Part shown: one piece after another, positions 11,422 through 23,400 of the stretch
How the letters are laid out: every line of letters starts with the position of its first letter
Numbering within the stretch: position 1 is the first letter of the stretch
NCBI GenBank assembly: GCA_000469685.2
Contig: LS997565.1
Coordinates: 15,745,235 to 15,809,234 of the forward strand
Direction: 5' to 3'
DNA: 64,000 nucleotides
Origin: Haemonchus contortus
Lineage: Eukaryota > Nematoda > Chromadorea > Rhabditida > Trichostrongylidae
The notes under the pieces: generated by a model
Seen by the model: the letters and a program-made list of their open reading frames with translations, nothing else
Database searches by the model: none
What the model was told of the DNA's origin: nothing
Program-made: the position numbers and the translations under genes

Positions 11422-14400
11422 ATGCGACACCTATTTGTATCACTTCTTTTGATACGTATATCGTTCGGTTAGTTATCTAAGCAGTTTTTATGAAAGAAAT
11501 GTCTGAATAAATCAGTAGGGGTGGAGGAAACCAGTCTCTATCGAATTCGGCCATGAGCCTTGGGAATTGAGAAGATAATATTGTCGTTTTAAACAACCTA
11601 AAAAGAAATGAGTTCCAATAGTATGCTTACCCTACAGATCACACATTTTACATAAATATAAATATGTGCCATGTTTTGGATTATACAAACCTACTTGACA
11701 ATGCGAAGCTTATCTACTCGTCTTAGTGTACACCTTCAGAAAAAGAATCGCCATGCAATCCTTTCTATGTGCGATGGCCTCGTGTTCGGCTCAACTTTAA
11801 GCCGATCTCAAACGCCCGGCTGTCCCTTCGCGCATGTGAAAGCGCATGCTCGCTTGGCGAAGATCCTCAGACGCCAGGTGGTTTTATTTGATCATTTCAA
11901 ACCAAAAACCTTGTAGTGGTCTTCCATGCTACAAATCGAATATCTCGACGAATCCATAGCGATGTTCACTTTCAGGCCGTTCATTGGAATGTGCAGCATT
12001 GAACCATCACCCATCACCAGATGGCTACGCTCATCATTGCGACGTATTTCAACCACACCAGCTTCAGAATGTAGATGGTTACGTCGAAGCGGACGACCGT
12101 TACTCATTCTACTGGAAGTACTGCCTTGATTGTGAGTAAGCAGTTCTTGCCTTAGTTCGGCTATGGACTCGATAGGTCATGAAGAACCTTATGTTCGTTG
12201 GGTTTCTTTACGTTCAACATCTTGATTATGAACGGTCCTCGACCGCGACCTATTTCCTGTTTTTGTTTGGAGCTTACGTAAGCAATCTCGGAAGTGTTTT
12301 TGTGATTTTTGCAGTAATATCTCAGGAGTCATCTAACAATCCGATAACATCTACGTATGGGATAATTGTAGTCTTCTTCAATGTGAAAGAAATATAATTC
12401 AATTTTCGCTCTCGAGTAGGGTTGGCGCTGTTCGAGGTTCTTCTTGCTCGGAGAACACATTGCTGGCACAAAGTGTGTTAGGAAAGAGCAACCACATTTA
12501 GTAAAATTCTTCTGAATTAAGCTATAAAGCTGCTAGAGACGCCTCTATTTCATGCCTTGTCTCTAACTTGAGTGGCTTAATAATTCCATAAATCAAGCAA
12601 GCCAGTGAATAAAATGATCAATGCGCGATACCCATTCCGCTAAATTTTTACCTGAGTGGAAAGGCGCTATGCTTAGGGGTAAGAGTAAATGACATCCATA
12701 AATAGCATTTATCGATACCGTTAATCGAATTTCGATTATCCGTTTGTGTTTCCAGCAAAGCGTAAATGCGGAGGCGAATATGCGTTCACATATCATTCCG
12801 ACCGCTACATGGATGCACGAGATGTCACTCGAGTCGTAAAGAAAGGCAGTCTAGAAGAATGTCTTGTCGAGTGTCTCGACGAAAAGTCGTAAGTGATTAT
12901 GTCGAACGTTTTGCATTTTAGGAGGCTCATTTCTATTTCGCTATGGTCTTTTTAATCTCGTGGTACTTGTACAATGCAATTCGGACCCCACTTGTATAGA
13001 TTGAACTACTGAAAACTTGCAATCTGCACCCCTTCAACAATTAGATTTGTAAAAGTAAGTAAAAGAGCGAAAAGAACTGGCGATTTTTTGATTTTTGTGT
13101 CTTTTTCATTTTCTTAGTTTTAACATAAACAGTTTAAAGATTTTAGCAGGAACCAATCCTTTTTTTCAAAATACTTCCATACGTTTGACTTCCATTTAGA
13201 ATTTTCGTGGCGCTTGAATGTGTATGAGACCTTTAAAAGACATGCGGTGTCCAGCCATTATCCATTTCAGTGCCATTGTCTTCCCTGAAGAAGCCGATGC
13301 CAATTAATCGTACTCGGAGGGAAAGCATGTGTCCATCTGGTCCACATATAATATGTGTAGTAATTACAATTGCGATATCCCCGTAAGGCTCTGGCAAGAT
13401 CTGTTAGGGGCGCAGGGTGAAAGTGGAAGTGTTGATGTAGAACACTACATTGATGGTACGCAAGAAAGTGAGAAAATCCGCCTACTTCGCGAAATACAGG
13501 CTTTCTAACAGTAGCGGAAATGGAGATTGTGCAAGATCAACATGACGGGAAGGGCCTGTGGGGGTGTTTGGACAGGACTTCACTTGTGTCACAAAGAGCT
13601 AACTACACCAAGCCGAAATTGTCCAAAACCGCCTTTCACTGTCGCCATGGATCATGACAAGTTGTTGGAAATTTCCACATGGGAGTCCCTTTAAATAGTG
13701 CGGCTTCTACAACGCCACTAAAACTCGTTCACCATGGCGTAGCAATAACATGACACAATCTTTGGCCCTTATTGTGCCCTAAAGAGGACGTTTTTCGACA
13801 TTATAGCGGCAGGTATGGTATAAGGTGGGGCCTCAAATTCATACAATGGGCAGATCTCAGAAGTCTTTTTTATCATGAACTGTGCCTTCAGTACAAAACT
13901 TTGCTTTGGTATGCTCCCAATGCTCAATAGCATCGTTTTGAACCTAATTAATTTCTAGCGGGTTAGTTGATATAAATAGTTACCATTGGTGAACGTAGTT
14001 ACCCATTCCAATCGTTCCCACGAAGGTATAGGTCGGCTTTCGGCAACCAATAGCCAAAGACCAACTTCTTTCGAGAGAGCTCCTTATGAGTTACTTCTGT
14101 AACACGGGAAGATCACGCCTAAGAGCTCCTACCAGTTCGCTACAATGCGAGTGTCAGCCGCAAGGTTTTGAGCTATGTTGTAGCTCACATCTAACAATTA
14201 TAGGAGGAGACGAAGCAGTTTCCTTTAGAACCCGATCTCCAAAGAGTTTCGTAGGACAGTTCTCTCGCAAATATTTAGTGATTCTCGGTTAGCGTTACCA
14301 CTTGGATTCCTTCTCGCCTTCTTGCAAGTTTTTTTTTTGAGGAAAAGTTCTCCGTCAATTCATAGTATTGCAATACAGACATCCACCTTTTTCGATTGTG

Positions 14401-17400
14401 AGCTTACCTGAGTTTATGAGCTTATCAAGTTCTATCAGAGAAGCCACAGAATTTTTATACGACATGTTGCTGATTATGGTGGCTTGTATCGAGTTGATTG
14501 GACCGTCCGTTGCTCCGAAACATTTAGATCAGCATATTACTTCATTTTCTCTATAATTTTTGTTTGGATGAGAGCATGGATCTGAATATGGCTCTATTGC
14601 AGAGTTCCATGCCGTTCAATTTCTTTCAATCGAACGGATGGTGGATGTCACGTCTCTGCGGACAGCCAGCTTACCAAACCACATGCAATTCACCTCAACA
14701 ATAACCCAAATTTCCGGATCGATTACTATGAAAACAATTGCTACAATTGTAAGTGATCAATTTAAACATTTTGGGGGGTTTTCAGGTAATTTTTGAAAAA
14801 GCTATTCCGATTGGAAAGGTTCTGCTCGTGGTAGAAAGAAATTCTTCAGATTAACCATCGACGTCTGACCTAGTTGGTTCTGACTACTTTTCGGATTAGA
14901 AAAAGCCGCAGCGCGCCGGAATACCTCCGTAGTTCGAGGAGGATTAAAGTCGTACACAATAGCTGACCTCGCTTAGCCCCTTTCGATGCGGCATTAGGGA
15001 AAGTCCATGTTTAAAAGGTTGTATGTGACCGGTTATTATGATACGGAAGACCAGCCAGGAACAGGATTTAGTGCATACTATTCAAATCAGACTACTACAA
15101 GCAGATAGGCATATGAGAGAATTTCAAAAGTTATTTGTATGAAGATCTTTGTTGGAGAAAAACCGTGTATTACGAACCTACCAAGTAAGAGTTAGGGCAG
15201 TACACCACTAGCAAAACTGTGTCGTCGTTATCCACCTCTCACTCAAACATGGTATATCAATAGAAGCAGCTTGGGCTAGTAGGTGCAGATTGAAATTCTG
15301 ACAACTAGAAATTCCCTGTGGTAGATGGCTGTTGATTTTGGGCAGTGTATAATATCTAGAAAAAAAAAACTGGATTTTCTGGTGATGATACAGTTGTTCA
15401 TATCGTGAGGAGCATCTGTTTTGTTTGTTGCTAATTTCACAGCAAATTTCCGACCTAATAGTAAGTAGATGATTGTGCGCCTCCAATGCTACATGGACGT
15501 GGTAGGTAGCAACTAATATAGTCAAAAAGTTTTTCGATATACAGGTGATCTCCTCCAAAGTAGGTTCTCTTGTATTATCGCCCCAGGAGCGGTGCCCTAT
15601 GCTGCCTATGTTTCGCTCATTTGTCTTGCCCATACTCAAAAGGCTACACTTCAGTTTGGATGATCGTGTAGTATTCACTTGATCAGAAAACGAGATGCTG
15701 ACTTTAAATTTTAGCTGAAACTATCCTCCACACCCCACCTGCCACAACTGCCATGCTCGTGCGGCTCAGTGCCTTTGTCAGTCTCGCGACATTCTGGCAG
15801 GCTGTGCCTTAATTTTCAGATGTTAATTGAGTAGTGTTGAAACAGTTTCGTCAGACATTTTTCCTTGGCATTTTGTTACCCCACGGAATTGTGGTCGCTT
15901 TGTTGCTATATCCTCTACACTTACTACTTACACTGTGTACAACCAGTTGGTTGAACTAAGGTCGCTTTTTCCTATGATGGGCAGCCCTGATGGACACCAT
16001 CGCTTAGATTTTTGTGAATAACACCCTCGCATAATCGTAAGATCTTTGAAAAGAGACATTATGAAATGACAGGGTGTGAACGAGCCCTGACCGCGACAGT
16101 GAGTCGCTCAGTTTGTCGCCGGAGAAACTCTTGACTGCCGCAAACGTGCAGGTATCACACTGCCTGACTGTAACCCTTGATTGCGGACGAAGTCTGCCTG
16201 GGAACTTCTTTCTGAGATAGTGAAACAGAAGGTTCTTACGGATTTCGTCCCACATTTGTGTGTGCGAGCTGTCCACGCGTTGTGTAACGACGATGTATTC
16301 TTTAGATGTTTCTTTCAGTATCCGACACATTCAAATTCGAACAGGAGTGCCGAGAAGATGGGATCCTTGTGAAGGTACGAAGTGGTTTTAAAATTGTTAC
16401 GTGGGACATTCTGTGAGATACTATTTTCTCTTGCTCTCTTACCTATTTGTACTGTTGCATGGTGGCAGAAGACTGGTGCAAAGTCGTGAAGTTAGCTCTC
16501 ATAGACGGCAATCAGAGCTTGCTTTTTCGAAAATCATCAAATTGCTCATGCGCAAAAGGTCGAGAGAATTCGTGTGAAAGGATTCAGACTACTCATGAAG
16601 TGAACAAGTCAATCAACGGGAGCGAAAGTAAGAGGGCGATATTTCGTTTCAAATTAGGCTAGATCCATTTAAAGGATGAGAGAGATAGATGAAATGGAAA
16701 TAGAACAAAGTTTGTGGAAAATGGTGTAGTAAAAAATAAGATGACATCTAATTTGCAATGTACTGAGGCGGGTGATGCTCGCAGTGACCAGGGAAAGGGG
16801 TACTAGACAGAATAGAAGTACGTCTAAAAATACAGCCCACCGATTCTAGACACATAATACTGGTATCGTGCAGATGATGCTTAATCACTAAATGCGTTAC
16901 AATAGACACTGCTCCTCGAAAAATTACATTGCAAATCACTTGACATTTATTTCAGGTGAAAAGTAAGTTCCCCTACACTGGAGCCCTCTATGGACTGTAC
17001 GACTTCTTCACATGCCGCATCGAGCCTAAGGGATCAAACGAATTCGAATATCTCTTCCCATCTCCACACTCATCAAAAAATTGCAGCGACAGCATACGAT
17101 TTCAGGCAGGAGTGTTTATAGCTATTTTCATTTTAATTTTTCCTTGTTGGTGCTATGCACATACTATCTAGTCGTAAAAGAACGCCCCTTGCCCAGTTAG
17201 TCAATGCCCCATAAATGATATGGGAGAAAATGATGAATTTTAAGTGAAGTAGTATTTCTTGAACTTAAGTCTATGACATAGCCAAGTCGCGGTATTCCCA
17301 CATGTTAACTCAGACGGTAACAGTGCAATTCACCGATGTTTGGTGTGTGGGCTAAACGAGTGGACGAGTGGGCTGATTAGACCCTCTTAATTGATCTCTC

Positions 17401-20400
17401 TAAATTTTAGGGAGATCAGATGATATTAGATGTTGTGCTTTCAACAGATGGAATCGAGCCATTGTATTTCATCACGCCAGATGACTTGACGTTCCAAGCG
17501 AAGTGCCCTCTGCACCTATCGAAAGCCAGTAGTCAAAGTGTTCAGGCGGTAGGAAAAGAGCCATCGTGAGTTCAATTGTTTGCAATACAGGTTCGGAAGT
17601 AAAGTTGTAACATAACTAGTTTTGTTGACGAATAATTTTATTATGCACTTTATTTGTTAAGCTTGCAGCATGCATGCTACCTTGGTTAATGGAAATTCGT
17701 TTGGCTTATTTTCAGTTCTCTTTGAGTTACTTTGCACAAGTGAATGAGTTTTAGGGTGGAATCTACAAGTGAATCAGCAACATCTGGTTCTAGTACGACG
17801 ATAAACAGTGAAACATCGTCGATATCTCAAAAAACTTCAACAACAAAGGCGAAATTGTTCAAGCAAACGTATCCGCTCCCTCTGACAACTACAACAAAAC
17901 CTCCAACTCAAGCAAACGACACTTCTCTCAAGCAAGTTATTCAGCAAATCATACGAGCCCACATTGTCGAAGAGTCTCGAATTGATAAAATCCCAAAAAG
18001 TAATGATAGTAGTTTCTCGTTTGACCCCGGCTTCCCCCTTCGATTTCAGCCTGACCCTCCGATTTTGAGAACAAAATTCCAAGCACCAATTTTCGATTAT
18101 TTCTCTAGAGTTGCAGCTAAAGACGAAGCGTTGGAGACTGTTTCGTGGACGACGACACCTGCAGGTGAAACTGAATCGAGCATTATTTCCAACCGAGAAC
18201 GGGAATACACTGTCAAGCCTTCTTCAATTGCTAAGAAATCTGTTATTTCATCGGGCCAAGTGTTAAGTGGCCCAATCGACATAAAGGAAGCAAAGTCAGA
18301 AGTTGTACTGGCGGCTGCTGCAAAACGAGAAACGCCCTCCTTCTACTACGCTGCTACATCTCCAACTCCTCTAATCTCTGGTGCATTAAATGTCTCTGAC
18401 GAAAATGGGTGGAAGGGCGTTGAAGCTGACGAGCAAAACCTGAATTCAACTCTTTTCTTGCTGAACTTGGAGCCGGAAAGCACTATGAATGTTACGAAAC
18501 CGAACATTGACGTTTTGGCCGAAAATAATGAAACTTATGCTCCTCCGAGTTTTTATAGCAAAGTAGAACAGCTCTTAAGGTTCGCACTGTTGAAGCTTTT
18601 GTCAAACTCCACTGACTCGAGCTCGCTTCATCGTCAGCTTTCTAAACCAAGGACCATTCCTGAAACGGAAACTGAGCAACCAAGGCTCAACGCTCAGTCA
18701 AAATTTTCAGTTACCGAGGAGTTTGGTGACACCTCAGAAAGTACAACTATTGAAGGGATTTTTAGTAACTATAGTTCCGAACTCTCCACGGCTGCAAATG
18801 CCCCACCGACGCGCAAGAGCTCCATATCTGGGCATTTGGGGAGTATTCCGCAAAGTTCAACATCTTTGACGGCTTCCACAAAAAACTCCTTCACTGGAGT
18901 TACATCTCCAATGATCACAACTGGGACGTCAGGCATGAATTCCGGAGAACAATTGGGTAACAGGTCTATGAATTCAGTTGGCCCTTTGAACTACACGGGT
19001 AGCTCTTCTATTGAACCCGTCACAACTTCAATCTACGGGCCAAATACGGCAACATCTGCGACTCTCAGAAATCATCTTGGAATGAGTACACCCAGTTCGA
19101 TTGATTCAAGGGCGTTTCCGAAGAGCTCTCCAATATCTCCTGTAAGCGTTGTGGCAACTACCACAACTAAGGAGTCAAGTGCAGATATCGAGCACAGCTT
19201 TGATCAAGGTCACCGATCTGGCACAACCATCTTCACGAATAGTTCTCAGTCAGAACTCTTCACATCTTTGGTAGTTCAGCAGACTACCCCAAGTGCATCA
19301 TCTTTCAGTGAAAGCATATTAGGTAGTACTACTTCACAGGAAGTGAATACAGGAAATCCTCAAACTAATAATACGATCATCTCAACAACTGCAAGTTCTG
19401 AAGAGCACTTAAGTGACACATCAAAGAGTTCAACTACTCCAATCAACTTTTCGAGTACCTTTCAAATGGAAGATTTTGTGACAACGACTGTTTTGCCAAG
19501 TAGCGCAACCGCAGTTGTCGATAGCAAACTTTTCGGAGGTTTTTCCCAACACTCTGCAGCTCCCGAAATTCTGACAAAGAGCTCCGAGATTGATGGCGAA
19601 TTGAACACATCTTCCGAAAGAAATGTTGCAGACAACAATAAAGTATTGCAACGACAAGTTGCCTTTACTGATTTGCCTGAAAGCTCTCAAGTTGAATCCC
19701 TTCTGCATGTGCCCGATCTGCCCGCCACTACAAGTTCCACAGCTTCCAAGGAACATTTTGAAAGCCCAAGTTTTGCTTCTTCTAGCCCTACCCCTACGAG
19801 CATCTCTTCGGAAGGTCATCTTATTGAAGATGCAGTCACTACAGATGTTACATCAACTGGCAATGCAGATGTCGATAACGAACTACAGTTCGATAAAACC
19901 TCAGAAAGTCCAACTGACAATACGGGTCCTTTTTCCAAATTAGGATCATTGCCGGTTACGACTGCCCTTCCAGACCGTACGAGTGCGTTAGACATCACGA
20001 AACCGTTCGGTAATGCTGTTGAGGATTTGGTCGTCCCGATAAGTTCCACAGTTAGTCCTCCATTCACAACTCTTACTGACTGTGCAAAGAGCGAAAAGGT
20101 TTCTAACGCAATAAATGCAAACGCCGCAAAGGGTTGCACGGAAACAAAGGCCTCCACTCCGACTTCGGTGCCAAGTAGTAGAAGGGATACAGAAATGAGA
20201 AACGTTGAGACAGTTTTGCCAATTGCGATTGAGGAACATCATAAAAAGCATGATTTGGAGAAGGAGGAGCTACGTCAATTGGTTGAGCTGAAAAGGTTGT
20301 TAGAAAAGAATGGCGTCGTTGAAAATGTCACGACTGCCGCTGCTACACTTTCGAGAAAGGCTTTGACGATTGAAAAAAATCAAACCTCACCGTCTCCGAA

Positions 20401-23400
20401 GTTTTTGTCTCCGCGAGGTCTGAGAGGAGGCTCATCTCGAAAAACAGGGGAGAAAACGGGCACTTCACCTATTATTGTCCAAAGTACAACATTAAAAGCA
20501 TCCTCAGAACCCGCAGCATCTTCGACACGAAAAAAGGTGTCAGGTAGAAATGAATTCTCTCCACTCTCAAGTTCTAAGGCAGCAGCTCACTCAAAAGCTA
20601 CTCATGCAAACAACAACGAGTTTGAAGAGCCAATGACGAAGCCTACGAAGAAAGTCGCAATGACAACCACGGTATCTCCATCAATAAGTAAAAAGGACAA
20701 AACTTTGCAAAAGTTGAAGCGAGCTAGGCTCCTTTCCAGACCTCTTTCTCATCCATCTGTCAAGCCCCGTAACACGATGGCAGAGGTGGAGGTGAGAACT
20801 GTGCTGGAGGTACGTGAGGAAAATTTAGTTGCAAATCCGTCGTTGGTTGGCGTTGGTCGTCCTGATGCCTTAAATGGAACGAGTGTGAAGGCCATCAAAC
20901 ATAAAAGTACAGGGTTCAGCGGTAAGATAGAGAAAGGAAAACCAGTCAAGAATAGGAAGATCGTTCAAAAACACAAGGACCAGCTCAATCCTAGGCTCAT
21001 ACTACGGAGAAATTCGTTAATGATTCCAATGAAGGTATTTAACCGCGTTTCCAAAGCATTCAATCACAAGGCTCTTGAAGGCCCTCAGAGAAGTAGCAAG
21101 TCTGATCGGAGTGACCTAACCACTTTGTCTTCAAATGAGTCAAAGAAAGTCAAGCAAGGAAAACAGTTCAGTGGGAAAACTGTAGCTGTTCACAACCAGA
21201 AAAATAATTTCACTCTAAAGAGCGGTCCCGAAAGGAATTCCACAACCGACTTTCACAAGGAAATAGCCAAATTATTGTTCAGCATGACGAATAACAATAA
21301 CCATAGGCTCAGTAAAGTTGAAGTCTCTGATCGGATGGTAGCGTTACTACGAGGTCTCGCGGCATCTCTAGACGACGCGAAAGAGGATCATTTAAAACAA
21401 CAGGAAAGCCCTAAAACAAAGTTGATCAACAAAATACAGTCAAGGGGCCTTTCTACTGCTACTGGATCGCAGCCTGTAAAGTCAAAAAACGGATCTCTTC
21501 CATCTGTCACTTTACATCGTAACATGGCTCGAGGAAGGAACATTGCTCCTCGTCGTAAAGACTCCAGCAAGTTGATCACTCGTTCAGCAGTGCGCTCACC
21601 ACATCCATCTCCGCAAAAGTCCCACTCGGCTCCACATTTGCCGATGTCAAATGCTGGAAGTCTTCACGCAAAAAAGGCTCTTCTCTTCAAACAAAAGTTA
21701 TTGGCAAAAAAGAAGCGTCACATCGTCACGTCACAAAGCAAAGCAAAAGCAGCGACTACACTTGTATTACCGAGTGCTGAACCTCTACCTTCGGAACCTT
21801 GGAAACTAAGAACGACTCCAAAGTCAGGGAAATCTGTTACCCTTCGAGGAAACTTTCACATATCTGAAAGACCACGCTCTACATCGCTATTTCGCCATCC
21901 TGGAAGGTCCGTTCCTCATGCTTGTATGCGTCATATTATTTATAAAGCGTATTCGCAATTTCCAACTTTGGAGTAATAGTGGAATCGATCTCAATGGGAG
22001 CGTCTTTTCCACTAACACTGTTTCCTCCTCCCTTTGCACAAATATTCATTAATCTACACCATTATCAAATCTCTGTTCCCTTGGTGCTAATTTATCCTTT
22101 GTTTTAAGTTTTGGCTTTTCTTGTCATCAATAGCTAGTTGAGTTTTGCTAACGAGTAGTTTTATTTCAGTTTTATTCACACGAAAATTTAGCCAACCATT
22201 TTTGTTTTTCTGAGTTAGTATCGTTCAAAGAAACCCCCAATGTGACCACTGTTCAACCCTTTGACGACAATGCGGGTTTCGACGTGATGCGCCCTTGGGA
22301 CCACGCTCCCCTCTGACGCCAAACTGGCACCTACCGGTGGGTGGCACTGTCACAGAAGAAAATTCTTTCACTGGTATACGGAGTTGAGCAATTGGTAAGA
22401 AACAAAAAAGTATGGTGGCATCCGAAATTCGGTGCCCATGCCCCATGCGCCAGTCCCAGTGGCACCCAGCGGTGGGTGCCATTGTCGTTAATGGGTTAAC
22501 ACAAAATTTTTGTGTGCCCTGTCAATCCTCGTGCTGCGCTCAGGATGAAAAACCGTGGGAGGTGATAGAAACATTTGGGGTTTTCAGGCCCACGACTTCT
22601 ACAACTACAACAACGTCGACGACGACTAAAGAGGCCACAACCTCAACTACGGTTAGCAAGTCGACTACAACTGGCAAGCCTCACACAGCAGAATTGACAT
22701 CACCTACGACAACTACACCAAAGGCAACAACGACAACTACGGCAACGACTACTTCGAAGGCTACAACGGTGAGCGGTTTAATAAGGTTTTTTTGTACTCA
22801 CTGAAATGTTCTTGCAAAGGGAACTTCAAAAAAGGGAACTCTCTGGACGTCATAAATTATGAGCAGCAGTTAGCATTAGTCAATTCTGAATTGCCAGACC
22901 TTCGAATCAAGGGATTGAGTTTTGTAGGTTTTGCACCCTATCTATGTAGCCAACGAACTTTTCACTGACCGCGGCTGTGGGCCAACTAGTGATTCACTCA
23001 GCTTGCTGTAGCTTCTAGTTTCATCGAGACACGTTGGTAAGCCGTGGCGGCGGAGGTTGTGCTGGTCTGTACAGCCTAATTTAGTAAGTAAAAGGAACAA
23101 ACTCAGGTGCCAAAGTAAAATGGGGAAAGAATGGTGCGTGTGAGCGACGTTACAATAGATACTGCTGAGCAGCGGAGCAACAGTGTCTATAGAAAGGACG
23201 AGTCGGCCAAAAGCAGAAAGAACCCAGTTATCTTTTTTCTCTCTATTTTCCGCTCCTTGATCCGACTCTTTGCTCGTAATGGACGTCTCCATCTTCCCTA
23301 TGTAAAACGTCTGCTGTACCTTTGGTCTCAATGGAACTTTTTTGTTCTTACTCTCGCTATTTCTTTAAAAAACTTCGCGTTGGTGCTCTATTGCTAGCTC

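Noticed and set aside
22412..22587. Apparent coding sequence before the Thr-rich exon at 22588
   Set aside because: It lies inside the piggyBac-type MITE and intron. The acceptor 'gggttttcag' and phase 2 join support an exon start at 22588.
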